A DNA stretch of 64,000 bases from positions 434,001-498,000 of the forward strand of contig NZ_KQ758601.1 in the NCBI RefSeq assembly GCF_001457025.1, read 5' to 3'. The stretch is from Pseudarthrobacter enclensis. Lineage in GTDB: Bacteria > Actinomycetota > Actinomycetes > Actinomycetales > Micrococcaceae. Position numbers and translations under genes: made by a program. Under the pieces are notes generated by a model. That model was given only the letters and a program-made list of their open reading frames with translations, was not told where the DNA came from and made no database searches. This document shows, one piece after another, positions 42,923-51,249 of this stretch; position 1 is the first letter of the stretch, and each line of letters starts with the position of its first letter.

Positions 42923-43234
42923 ATGACGACAGCCAGGAACACCCATCTCAACGCCGCCCACGCGCGCCCGCACACCAGCACGCGCCCGGCCACACGACAG
43001 TCCACCCTCGGCAGCGGAATCGCCACAGATTCGGGCTACATCGGAAAACCGACCTGCGACAAATGCCGGACGGACGAGTTCATCTACCTTGAGTCCTACA
43101 TCCCGCCCACCTACCGGCACGACGGCTCCCTCTCCGCCTTGGGCGAGGTGGCCTACACCTGCACCCGGTGCGAGGACTTCTCGGCACACAGTGTGCCTGT
43201 CACCTGGACGCCGCCGGGCTGGTACCTGGGCTAG
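42923..43234 (+). CDS. Small zinc-ribbon-like protein of unknown function
   Basis: A 103-residue protein. After about 40 low-complexity, basic residues come two cysteine pairs, PTCDKCRTDEF and YTCTRCED, spaced 36 residues apart, suggesting a zinc ribbon. The ending TPPGWYLG is distinctive. I do not know the family. TACAAT (42870-42875) is a possible -10. It shares a bidirectional terminator with putA. Confidence 0.7.
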   Translation: MTTARNTHLNAAHARPHTSTRPATRQSTLGSGIATDSGYIGKPTCDKCRTDEFIYLESYIPPTYRHDGSLSALGEVAYTCTRCEDFSAHSVPVTWTPPGWYLG

Positions 43235-43243
43235 CGGAGATAC

Positions 43244-43296
43244 AAAAGGTCCGGCGGTTTAGCTTGTGGAAACAAGCACAACCGCCGGACCTTTTT
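43244..43296. terminator. Bidirectional terminator with GNRA-capped hairpin
   Basis: AAAAGGTCCGGCGGTT pairs with the complementary right arm that ends in TTTTT; inside, GCTTGT-GGAA-ACAAGC forms a second stem with a GGAA tetraloop. Runs of A on one side and T on the other make it a rho-independent terminator for both the 103-aa gene and putA. Confidence 0.92.
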
Positions 43297-43308
43297 GTTT
43301 CTCCCGCG

Positions 43309-46300
43309 CTAGATCAGCGCATCGGACAGGTGGTTCGGCGTGCCGAACCGGTGGGCGGTGATGCTGACGGCCTGTTCATGCAGGAACGGCAGCAACTCCA
43401 CGCGTCCGGCCTCGGTCACGGCGTGGGAGTACACCGCGATGTCGGGGCGGCCGTCCGTGGCCTCAGCCAGCGCTGCGGCGTCACCGCCGATCAGGCGGAT
43501 GCGGGCTCCGGAGAGCTTGCCCGCCGAGGCGAGGCGGGCCGCCGAAGCCAGCCAGCCGGCGTCGGACTCCACCGTCGGTTCGATGTCCAGCCCCAGGAGC
43601 ACGGCACGCAGCTGGGCGGGAAGTTCGACGGCGGTGGACACCGTGAGCGCAGACCCCGCCAGCACGCCGGCAGCGACGGTCCGCACCAGGTGGGCCAGGG
43701 ATCCGCCCTCGGAGAGGCGCACGGTGACGGGCAGGCTGCGGTAGCGGAAGATGTTGCGCTCCGCGCTCAGGCCCGAGACGTCCTTGGCGGTGCCGAACTC
43801 TTCAGCCCAGGCCTCGGCGTCGGACGCCAGTGCCCGCTGCACGGACTCAAGGTCGGCCGGCTCCAGGCCGGCACCGGCGGCGTTGAGGATCCGGCGGACA
43901 CCGGGGTGCGTGACGTCAGCCGTGGCGGACGCCTGGGCAGGGGTCCAGTCGCCCAGGCCGGCCAGGTAGTTCGGGCCGCCCGCCTTGGTGCCGGCACCAA
44001 CCGCCGACTTCTTCCAGCCGCCGAACGGCTGGCGCTGCACAATGGCGCCGGTGATGCCGCGGTTGACGTACAGGTTGCCGGCCTGGATGGAGTCCAGCCA
44101 GATCCCGAGCTCCTCGGAGTTGAGCGAGTGCAGGCCCGCGGTGAGGCCGTACTCGATCTGGTTTTGGATGGCGATGGCTTCTTCGAGCGTGTCGGCGGTC
44201 ATGACTCCCAGGACCGGGCCGAAGAACTCGGTCAGGTGGAAGTAGGAGCCGCGCTTGACGCCGTAGCGCACGCCCGGGCTCCAGAGCTTGCCCGTGTTGT
44301 CCAGCTTCCTCGGCTCAACGGCCCAGTTTTCGCCTTCGCCGAGGGTGGTGAGGGCGTTGAGGAGCTTGCCGTTGGCGGGCTCGATGATGGGGCCCATCTG
44401 GCTGGTGGGATCCTGCGGGTAGCCCACCTTCAGCGAGGTGACGGCGTCGATCAGCTGGTTGTGGAAGCGCTTGGACTTGGCCACCGAGCCCACCAGGATC
44501 ACCAGCGATGCTGCCGAGCACTTCTGGCCGGCGTGGCCGAACGCTGAGTAGGCCACGTCCTTGGCGGCGAGGTCCAGGTCCGCGCTGGGGGTGACGATTA
44601 TGGCGTTCTTGCCGCTGGTTTCGGCCAGCAGGGGCAGGTCCTTGCGGAAGGAGCGGAACAGCTCTGCGGTCTCGTAACCGCCGGTGAGGATGACGCGGTC
44701 CACGGCCGGGTGCGAGATGAGCTGCTTGCCGAGCTCCCGCTCACCCAGCTGGACCATGGTGAGGACGTCCTTCGGGACGCCGGCTTCCCACAGGGCTTCG
44801 ACCATCACGGCGCCGCTGCGGGCGGCCTGTTTGGCGGGCTTGATGACGACGGCGGAGCCGGCGGCGAGTGCCGCGAGGGTGGACCCTGCCGGGATGGCGA
44901 CCGGGAAGTTCCACGGCGGCGTGACAACGGTGAGTTTCGCCGGGACGAACGTGGCGCCGTCGACCGTGTCCAGCTTCCGTGCGGACTCCGCGTAGTAGTG
45001 CGCGAAGTCCACGGCTTCGCTGACTTCGGGATCGCCCTGGTCGATCGTCTTGCCGGTTTCGCTGGCCATGACCTCAAGCAACTCGGCGCGTCGGGCCTCC
45101 AGGACATCGCCGGCACGGTGCAGGATGGCCGCGCGTTCGTCGCCGGAGAGCCGGCCCCAGGCCTTGCCCTTGTCCACGGCCTTGTCGATGGCCTTGTTGA
45201 GGGCGGCTTCGTCGTTGATGAATGCTGCCTTCACCGAGGCGTTGCCCAGTGTGGAGCCGGGGACGCGCTCCAGGATGGCCCGGCCCCAGTCGCGGTTGGC
45301 CGGCAGCGACGGGTCGGTGTCCGGCGTGTTGTCGAAACCGGCGTGCGGCATCGGCACCGGGGGCAGGGTGCGGTCCTGGCGGCGGTTGGGCAGCGGCACG
45401 GTGTCATCCAGCGAGTCCAAAGAGGACAGGAAACGCTGCTTTTCACGATCGAACAGGCTCTCGTTCTTGTCCAGTTCGAAGACGGCGGACATGAAGTTCT
45501 CCTGGCTGGCGCCCTCCTCCAGGCGGCGGATCAGGTAGGCGATGGCGACGTCGAACTCGGACGGGTGCACCACCGGCGTGTAGAGCAGGAGGGAACCCAC
45601 GTCCTTCTTGACGGCCTCTGCCTGGCCCTGGGCCATCCCGAGCAGCATCTCGAATTCGATGCCGGACTCTACCCCACGCTGCTTGGCCAGCAGCCAGGCA
45701 AACGCGATGTCGAACAGGTTGTGGCCGGCCACGCCGATCCGGATGTTTTGGATCCGCTCGGGGTGCAGGGCGTAGTTGATGACGCTCTTATAGCTGGTGT
45801 CCGAGTCCTGTTTGGTCCCCCAGGTGGCCAGCGGCCAGTCGTGCAGCGATGCTTCCACCTGCTCCATGGGCAGGTTGGCGCCCTTGACCACGCGGACCTT
45901 GATGCCGGCCCCGCCGTTCGCGCGGCGGTCGGCGGCCCAATCCTGCAGGCGGATCATGGCGGACAGTGCGTCCGGGAGGTAGGCCTGCAGGACGATGCCG
46001 GCCTCGAGGTCCTTGAATTCGGGGTTGTCGAGGAGCCGGGTGAAGACCGCGATGGTCATGTCCAGGTCCTTGTACTCTTCCATGTCCAGGTTGATGAACT
46101 TGGCCTTGCCTCCGGTGCTGCTGCCCGGGGCCGCGAAGGAATTGGCGAGCCGGAACAGCGGCGTGAGCTTCTCGACGACGTGTTCCACGGCTTCGTCGAA
46201 GGCCCAGGCGGAGTGCGGGGCAACGGTGGAGGACACCTTGATGGAGACGTAGTCGACGTCCGGGCGGGCCAGCAGGGTGTGCGTGCCCTCGAGGCGGCGC

Positions 46301-46827
46301 GAGGCCTCGTGCTCGCCGAGGACTGCCTCGCCGAGCAGGTTGACGTTGAGCTTGATGCCGTCCTTCTTGATCTTGGCGATGGCCGGCCCCAGCTTGGCGT
46401 CGGTGGCGTCAACGATCAGGTGGCCCACTATCTCGCGGAGGACTTTGCGGGCAATGGGGATGACGACCTGTGGCAGGGCCGGGGCCATGGTGCCGCCCAG
46501 CGCGACGGCGCTGCGCATGTACCAGGGCAGGAAGGCCGGAACCTTGGGTGCCAGCGCCGCGAGGTTGCGGGCGGCGACGTTCAGGTCCTCGGGCCGGACC
46601 ACGCCGTCCACGAAGCCCACCGTGAAGTCCAGGCCGTTGGGGTCCTTGAGGACGCCGGCCAACTGCTCCGCGGAGGCGTCCACGGGAACCTTGGCGGCCT
46701 CGGTCAGCCAGTGGCGGACCAGGGCCACCGCTTCATCGGCAAGGGCCTTGGCCTGGGTGACATTAGCGTCGACGGTCTGCGGTGCGAAGCCGGCAGTCGC
46801 CGCCGTTTCCACTGCTGCGTGGGTCAT
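43309..46827 (-). CDS. putA: Bifunctional proline dehydrogenase / delta-1-pyrroline-5-carboxylate dehydrogenase
   Basis: A 1172-residue PutA. Residues about 90-450 are the FAD proline dehydrogenase barrel (VRVVKGANLPMEQV, YALHPERIQNIRIGVAGHN). Residues about 530-1000 are an aldehyde dehydrogenase with NAD site TPPWNFPVAIPAGS and catalytic Cys in FGHAGQKCSAASL. A C-terminal ALDH-like tail follows. There is no N-terminal ribbon-helix-helix, so it is not autoregulatory like E. coli PutA. The ATG at 46827 has GAGGAAA before it. It oxidises proline to glutamate. Its promoter shares a spaced element with the APC permease gene upstream. Confidence 0.95.
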   Translation of the reverse strand: MTHAAVETAATAGFAPQTVDANVTQAKALADEAVALVRHWLTEAAKVPVDASAEQLAGVLKDPNGLDFTVGFVDGVVRPEDLNVAARNLAALAPKVPAFLPWYMRSAVALGGTMAPALPQVVIPIARKVLREIVGHLIVDATDAKLGPAIAKIKKDGIKLNVNLLGEAVLGEHEASRRLEGTHTLLARPDVDYVSIKVSSTVAPHSAWAFDEAVEHVVEKLTPLFRLANSFAAPGSSTGGKAKFINLDMEEYKDLDMTIAVFTRLLDNPEFKDLEAGIVLQAYLPDALSAMIRLQDWAADRRANGGAGIKVRVVKGANLPMEQVEASLHDWPLATWGTKQDSDTSYKSVINYALHPERIQNIRIGVAGHNLFDIAFAWLLAKQRGVESGIEFEMLLGMAQGQAEAVKKDVGSLLLYTPVVHPSEFDVAIAYLIRRLEEGASQENFMSAVFELDKNESLFDREKQRFLSSLDSLDDTVPLPNRRQDRTLPPVPMPHAGFDNTPDTDPSLPANRDWGRAILERVPGSTLGNASVKAAFINDEAALNKAIDKAVDKGKAWGRLSGDERAAILHRAGDVLEARRAELLEVMASETGKTIDQGDPEVSEAVDFAHYYAESARKLDTVDGATFVPAKLTVVTPPWNFPVAIPAGSTLAALAAGSAVVIKPAKQAARSGAVMVEALWEAGVPKDVLTMVQLGERELGKQLISHPAVDRVILTGGYETAELFRSFRKDLPLLAETSGKNAIIVTPSADLDLAAKDVAYSAFGHAGQKCSAASLVILVGSVAKSKRFHNQLIDAVTSLKVGYPQDPTSQMGPIIEPANGKLLNALTTLGEGENWAVEPRKLDNTGKLWSPGVRYGVKRGSYFHLTEFFGPVLGVMTADTLEEAIAIQNQIEYGLTAGLHSLNSEELGIWLDSIQAGNLYVNRGITGAIVQRQPFGGWKKSAVGAGTKAGGPNYLAGLGDWTPAQASATADVTHPGVRRILNAAGAGLEPADLESVQRALASDAEAWAEEFGTAKDVSGLSAERNIFRYRSLPVTVRLSEGGSLAHLVRTVAAGVLAGSALTVSTAVELPAQLRAVLLGLDIEPTVESDAGWLASAARLASAGKLSGARIRLIGGDAAALAEATDGRPDIAVYSHAVTEAGRVELLPFLHEQAVSITAHRFGTPNHLSDALI

Positions 46828-46871
46828 GGTTTTCCTCGTTCTTTCCTGGGGTTGTGAGGAGGTCTTTCCAC

Positions 46872-46905
46872 CAGTATGAGCTTCCACTCACATAAGATAA
46901 AGCGA
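46872..46905 (-). promoter_or_regulatory. putA copy of a shared promoter element
   Basis: CAGTATG (46872-46878) and ATAAGATAAAGCGA (46892-46905) occur with the same spacing as in front of the APC permease (48663-48696). Read on the minus strand the block gives CGCTTTATCTTAT as a -10 region. A related TTCTAACCTGTATT lies just upstream (46916-46931). Confidence 0.55.
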
Positions 46906-46978
46906 TCTTTTCCCACGAATACAGGTTAGAAATACCAATGCTTTCCCGGTGCCTCCAACAGCGCCGGTTAAACGCCGG

Positions 46979-47087
46979 CGGCAGGCCCTACCCCTCCCCC
47001 GTTGCCCTATCAGATCGAGTCCCTAAAACAGGGGTTTAGGGACTCGATCTGATAGGGCAACTTGGGGGCTTGGGGCGGGGCCTGCCG
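46979..47087. repeat. 109-bp palindrome with a perfect 27-bp inverted repeat core
   Basis: The core has two perfectly complementary 27-base arms (47001-47027 and 47035-47061) around the loop ACAGGGG. Outside the core the flanks are again imperfectly complementary (C-rich left, G-rich right) and end in CGGCAGGCC (46979-46987) paired with GGCCTGCCG (47079-47087). It lies between the APC permease 3' end and putA on the same strand. It could be a terminator, but its size and purity look like a REP/MITE-type dispersed element. Confidence 0.85.
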
Positions 47088-47124
47088 CGTTGGGGTCCCG
47101 GCCAGCGCGCCGGGCACAGGCGCG

Positions 47125-48588
47125 TCAGGCGAGGGGGCGGTGCATCTCCTCGATTTCCTCGTGCCGCGGGCTGTTGGGGTTCATAAGGGAGTTCTTTCGG
47201 CCATAGAAGAAGTAGATGGCCAGGCCGATCACCAGCCAGACGCCGAACCGCAGCCACGTTTCCCAGTGCAGCTGGAGCATCAGGAAGGCAGACGCCAGGA
47301 CACCGAAGGCCGGGACCAGGGGCATCAGCGGCAGCCGGAACGTGCGGGGCGCGTCCGGACGCTTGTAGCGGAAGATGATGACGGACAGGCAGACGACGAC
47401 GAACGCGGCCAGGATGCCGATGTTGGTCAGGTCCGCGACCTCCTTGATGGGGAACACTCCGGCCAGGAAGGCCGAGGCGATGCCGGCGATCCACGTAACG
47501 CGCTGCGGCGTGCCATGGCGGTCGGTCTTGGCGAACCATCCCGGAAGCAGCCCGTCCCGGCTCATGGAGAACCAGACGCGGGTAACGCCAAGGAGGAAGG
47601 TCAGCATCACCGTCAGGATGGACAGGACAGCGAAGACGGAAATGATGGTGGCAATGACCGGCAGGCCAACGGACGTGAAGGCGGACGCGAAGCCCGCCTT
47701 GGGATCGATGTCCTTGTAGTTCTGCATCCCGGTGAGCACCAGGGTGGCAGCCACGTAGAGCAGCATGGCGATGATGAGCGACAGGATGATCGCCTTGGGC
47801 ATGTGCTTCTTGCCGTCCTTGGCTTCCTCCGCCGCGGTGCTCATGGCGTCGTAGCCGAACACTGCGAAGAAGACGGTGGCTGAGCCGGCCAGCACCGGGC
47901 CGAATCCGGACGGCATGAACGGGTTGTAGTTGTTGGTGTCGATGTAGAAGATGCCCAGCCCGACGATGAAGAGGATCAGGATGATCTTGATGGCCACTGC
48001 CACGAGTTCGAACCGGCCGAAGGCTTTGGTGCCGCGGGAGAGGATCCAGGTGACCAGCAGGCAGACCAGGATGGCCGGGATGTTGACGATGCCGCCCTTG
48101 CCCTCATCCACCGTGGAGGTCATCCACACCGGCATGTGGATGCCGATGCCGGACAGGAAGGCGTCCAGGTAGCCGGAGATGCCGATGGCCACCACCGCCA
48201 CGATGGCGATGTATTCGAGCAGCAGGTCCCAGCCGATGAACCAGCCAATGACCTCGCCGAGGGCCACGTAGCCGTAGGTGTAGGCCGAACCCGCGCGCGG
48301 GATCATGCCGGCGAATTCCGCATAGGACAGGGCTGCGGCGGCAGAAGCGAGGCCAGCCACCAGGAAGGAAATCAGCACCGCGGGCCCCACTCCCGGGTTG
48401 CCTTCGCTTCCGGCGGCCACCAGCCCCGCAAGGGAGAAGATGCCGACACCGATGATGCCGCCCACGCCGATGGCGGTGAGCTGCCAGAGGCCCAAGGACT
48501 TGAACAGGCCGCTGTGCTTGTTTTCTTCTTCTATGTCATCGATGGGCTTTCGCCGCATGATGGACTGGCTCATATCTCTACTGCTCAT
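47125..48588 (-). CDS. APC-superfamily amino acid permease
   Basis: A 487-residue permease with 12-13 helices. GLWQLTAIGVGGIIGVGIFSLAG is the conserved first helix, and FFAVFGYDAMSTAAEEAKDGKK is the cationic-amino-acid-transporter-like motif of helix 6-7. Start at 48588 has AGGAG. Substrate is not readable from sequence; the promoter element shared with putA suggests proline or a related amino acid. Divergent from a LysR regulator. Confidence 0.87.
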   Translation of the reverse strand: MSSRDMSQSIMRRKPIDDIEEENKHSGLFKSLGLWQLTAIGVGGIIGVGIFSLAGLVAAGSEGNPGVGPAVLISFLVAGLASAAAALSYAEFAGMIPRAGSAYTYGYVALGEVIGWFIGWDLLLEYIAIVAVVAIGISGYLDAFLSGIGIHMPVWMTSTVDEGKGGIVNIPAILVCLLVTWILSRGTKAFGRFELVAVAIKIILILFIVGLGIFYIDTNNYNPFMPSGFGPVLAGSATVFFAVFGYDAMSTAAEEAKDGKKHMPKAIILSLIIAMLLYVAATLVLTGMQNYKDIDPKAGFASAFTSVGLPVIATIISVFAVLSILTVMLTFLLGVTRVWFSMSRDGLLPGWFAKTDRHGTPQRVTWIAGIASAFLAGVFPIKEVADLTNIGILAAFVVVCLSVIIFRYKRPDAPRTFRLPLMPLVPAFGVLASAFLMLQLHWETWLRFGVWLVIGLAIYFFYGRKNSLMNPNSPRHEEIEEMHRPLA

Positions 48589-48662
48589 CAGGGACTCCTG
48601 GTTGGGGTGCGACCCCGCCGCGGCACGCCAAACATGGTGTGACGGGGGTAACTCAGTTCCAA

Positions 48663-48696
48663 CAGTATGCAAGCCTGTTTGCATTAGATAAAGTGA
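48663..48696 (-). promoter_or_regulatory. Permease copy of the shared promoter element, with dyad
   Basis: CAGTATG (48663-48669) and ATTAGATAAAGTGA (48683-48696) repeat the putA element with identical 23-base register. Within it ATGCAA and TTGCAT (48667-48672 and 48679-48684) form a perfect dyad. The TTCTAACCTATATT stretch (48700-48714) is nearly identical to one near putA, in opposite orientation. Confidence 0.6.
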
Positions 48697-48739
48697 CTAC
48701 TTCTAACCTATATTCATTAGTTTCAGTTAGGAATTCCCC

Positions 48740-49654
48740 ATGCTCGACGTGCGCCGGCTCAGGCTGCTCCGGGAACTGAGCATCAGGGGAACGCTGGCCG
48801 AGGTGGCCGAGGCGCTCCAGTACAGCCCGTCGTCTGTCTCCCAGCAGCTGGCCCTCCTGGAGAAGGAGGTGGGGGTGGAACTCCTCCGGAAAACCGGGCG
48901 GCGCGTACAGCTCACCCCGCAGGCAGAGGTCCTGGTGGCACACACCGCGCAGCTGCTGGAAACCATGGAGCAGGCGGAGGCGGACCTCGCGGCGTCGCTG
49001 ACCACCGTGACCGGGACGGTGCGGATTGCGGTGTTCCAGTCGGCAGCGCTGGCACTGATGCCGGACACGCTGACCCGGATGGCTCAAACCTACCCGGAGG
49101 TGCGGATTGAGATGATCCAACGCGAACCGGAGACGGCGCTCCACGAAACCTGGGCGCGCGACTTCGACCTGGTGATCGCCGAGCAGTATCCGGGCCACGC
49201 CGCGCCCCGCTACCCGGAGCTGGACCGCGTGAAGCTCACCACCGACGCCATCCGGCTGGCGGTCCCGGCCGGGTCCGATGCCGCCACACCGGTCCGCACG
49301 CTCGCGGACACCGCCGAACTCCCCTGGGTCATGGAGCCGCGGGGTGCCGCATCGCGCCACTGGGCGGAGCAGGCCTGCCGCAGCGCCGGCTTCGAGCCTG
49401 ATGTGCGCTTCGAGACGGCGGACCTGCAGGCGCAGGCGCGGCTGATCGAGTCCGGCAACGCGGTGGCGCTGATGCCGGACCTCGTGTGGACCGGCCGGGG
49501 CACCACCGCCCGGCTCCTGGAACTTCCGGGCAAGCCGCACCGCACCATCTTCACCTCGGTCCGCCGGTCCAGCACCCAGCGCCCGGCCATCCTGGCCGCG
49601 CGGGAAACCCTGGCTGCCGCTGCCGCAGCCGTGGCGGGCGCCGCAGGAAAATGA
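48740..49654 (+). CDS. LysR-family transcriptional regulator
   Basis: A 304-residue LysR regulator. HTH: LDVRRLRLLRELSIRGTLAEVAEALQYSPSSVSQQLALLE; the remainder is a substrate-binding domain. AGGA precedes the ATG. It is divergent from the APC permease and, through the shared element, is a candidate regulator of both the permease and putA. The effector is unknown; proline is a guess. Confidence 0.88.
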   Translation: MLDVRRLRLLRELSIRGTLAEVAEALQYSPSSVSQQLALLEKEVGVELLRKTGRRVQLTPQAEVLVAHTAQLLETMEQAEADLAASLTTVTGTVRIAVFQSAALALMPDTLTRMAQTYPEVRIEMIQREPETALHETWARDFDLVIAEQYPGHAAPRYPELDRVKLTTDAIRLAVPAGSDAATPVRTLADTAELPWVMEPRGAASRHWAEQACRSAGFEPDVRFETADLQAQARLIESGNAVALMPDLVWTGRGTTARLLELPGKPHRTIFTSVRRSSTQRPAILAARETLAAAAAAVAGAAGK

Positions 49655-49655
49655 A

Positions 49656-49681
49656 CGACGGCGGGTGACCACCCGCCGTCG
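49656..49681 (+). terminator. Terminator hairpin after the LysR gene
   Basis: Perfect 11-bp stem CGACGGCGGGT with loop GACC, starting two bases after the LysR stop codon. A second palindrome, GTCCCTGCGCAGGGAC (49731-49746), lies further on in the same intergenic stretch. Confidence 0.65.
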
Positions 49682-49821
49682 TCCGCGTACCTTCCTGCCC
49701 AACGAGGCTTGGTGCCGCTGCGCGGGGACGGTCCCTGCGCAGGGACGTCCGCTGTCAGCGCGCAGTTAGGCCCGGGCAGCGCGGTGTTCCCTGCGTCACT
49801 GCGGGCAGACCGCCCCGGGGC

Positions 49822-49827
49822 TAAACT
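49822..49827 (+). promoter_or_regulatory. -10 element of a near-leaderless promoter
   Basis: TAAACT is 9 bases before the panD ATG; GGAG lies in between but too close to the expected start point to be used fully. Confidence 0.4.
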
Positions 49828-49836
49828 GGAGCCGTT

Positions 49837-50262
49837 ATGAATCGAACAATGTTCAAGTCCAAAATCCACCGGGCCACCGTCACCCACGCCGACCTGCACT
49901 ACGTGGGCTCCGTCACCGTTGACCTGGACCTGCTGGAGGCGGCGGACATCCTGCCGGGCGAGCTTGTCTCGATTGTGGACATCACCAACGGCGCGCGGCT
50001 GGAAACGTACACCATCGCCGGCGAGCGTGGTTCCGGAGTCATCGGCATTAACGGTGCGGCTGCCCACCTGATGCACGAGAACGACCTCGTCATCCTCATC
50101 ACCTATGCGCAGATGACCACCGAGGAAGCCAAGGCCTATGAGCCCAAGGTGGTCCACGTGGACGGGCAGAACCGCATCATCCAGCTGGGGAACGATCCCG
50201 CTGAGGGCATCACGCCCGGCATGATGCGACCGCCGTTCGCGCTCAACAACGCCAGCCTGTAA
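49837..50262 (+). CDS. panD: Aspartate 1-decarboxylase
   Basis: A 141-residue pyruvoyl enzyme proenzyme. Self-cleavage occurs at G24-S25 in [10 protein letters not shown]9, NGAAAHL and the [18 protein letters not shown]-terminal segment are conserved. It makes beta-alanine from aspartate for pantothenate and CoA. Length and motifs are normal for PanD. It stands alone here, without panB or panC. Confidence 0.95.
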   Translation: MNRTMFKSKIHRATVTHADLHYVGSVTVDLDLLEAADILPGELVSIVDITNGARLETYTIAGERGSGVIGINGAAAHLMHENDLVILITYAQMTTEEAKAYEPKVVHVDGQNRIIQLGNDPAEGITPGMMRPPFALNNASL

Positions 50263-50313
50263 CCGGGGCGTGAGTCCCGGGAACTTTCTCCGCTGCCCGC
50301 GCCGGGTACCTCC

Positions 50314-51240
50314 TTGCTAGGGGTACTCGCCGGTTTCTTCGTGGTCTGGTGCATCATCCTGGTGGGCTGGTTCGTCGGGCGGCGGAAAATCCTCGGTGAC
50401 AACGCCCGGCAGGTGCTCAGTTCCCTCACCTTCTTCGTGGCCAGCCCCGCGCTGCTGTTCGAAACCCTCAGCAAGGCGCGGCTGCAGGAGGTTTTCGCCG
50501 CACCGCTGCTCGTCACGGCGGTGGCCGCCATTGCCACCGCGGCGATCTTCTTCACCGTAGTGAAATTCTGGCTGAAGCGTTCGCTGCCGGAAGCGCTGAT
50601 GTCCTCGATGTCCGCCTCGTTGGCGAACTCGGCCAACCTGGGTATTCCCATCGCGGTATACGTCCTGGGCGACGCAAGTTATGTGGCACCGCTGCTGATC
50701 TTCCAGCTGGCGTTCTTCACGCCGCTGTTCCTGATGATCCTGGACTCCAGCACCAGCTCACACCGCACCACGCCGCTCAGCTTCGTGTTCATGATCCTGC
50801 GGAACCCCATGATTGTGGGTTCTGCCTTGGGCCTGCTGGTGGCGGGGACGGGGTTCAAGGTCCCCGAACTCGTGCTGGAGCCGATCCACCTCATCGGCGG
50901 CGCCGCCATCCCGGCCATGCTGATCGCCTTCGGCATGAGCCTGAACGGAACCAGGCCCCTGCAGGCCTCGACCGGACGGCGGGCGGACACGCTCCTGGCC
51001 AGCAGCTTCAAGCTCGCGGTCCAGCCCGCCCTGGCGTACGTGTTCGCGCGCTTTGCCCTTGGCATGGACGGCCACGCCCTCTTCGCGGTGGTGGTCACCT
51101 CTGCCCTGCCTACCGCCCAAAATGTATTCGTCGCTGCCAGCCGCTACAAGACCGGCCTGACCGTGGCCAAGGACACCGTCCTGATCACTACAGTGGTGGC
51201 TGTTCCGGCAATGATCGGCGTCGCGCTGCTGCTGGCGTAA
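50314..51240 (+). CDS. AEC-family transporter
   Basis: A 308-residue protein with about ten membrane helices of the auxin-efflux-carrier family: GRRKILGDNARQVLSSLTFFVASPALLFETL at the N-terminus and SASLANSANLGIPIAVYVLGD as the helix-break motif. The start is a TTG with no clear ribosome binding site, so it may be somewhat different. Family members carry organic anions such as malate or amino acids; substrate unknown. The next gene follows after 9 bases. Confidence 0.85.
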   Translation: MLGVLAGFFVVWCIILVGWFVGRRKILGDNARQVLSSLTFFVASPALLFETLSKARLQEVFAAPLLVTAVAAIATAAIFFTVVKFWLKRSLPEALMSSMSASLANSANLGIPIAVYVLGDASYVAPLLIFQLAFFTPLFLMILDSSTSSHRTTPLSFVFMILRNPMIVGSALGLLVAGTGFKVPELVLEPIHLIGGAAIPAMLIAFGMSLNGTRPLQASTGRRADTLLASSFKLAVQPALAYVFARFALGMDGHALFAVVVTSALPTAQNVFVAASRYKTGLTVAKDTVLITTVVAVPAMIGVALLLA

Positions 51241-51249
51241 CAACGTGGA

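Noticed and set aside
44710..46857. A 715-codon plus-strand frame opposite putA
   Set aside because: Antisense shadow of putA without family similarity.
46979..47087. Palindrome as a CRISPR repeat or an integron attC site
   Set aside because: It is a single inverted repeat with no direct repeats, spacers or integrase gene.
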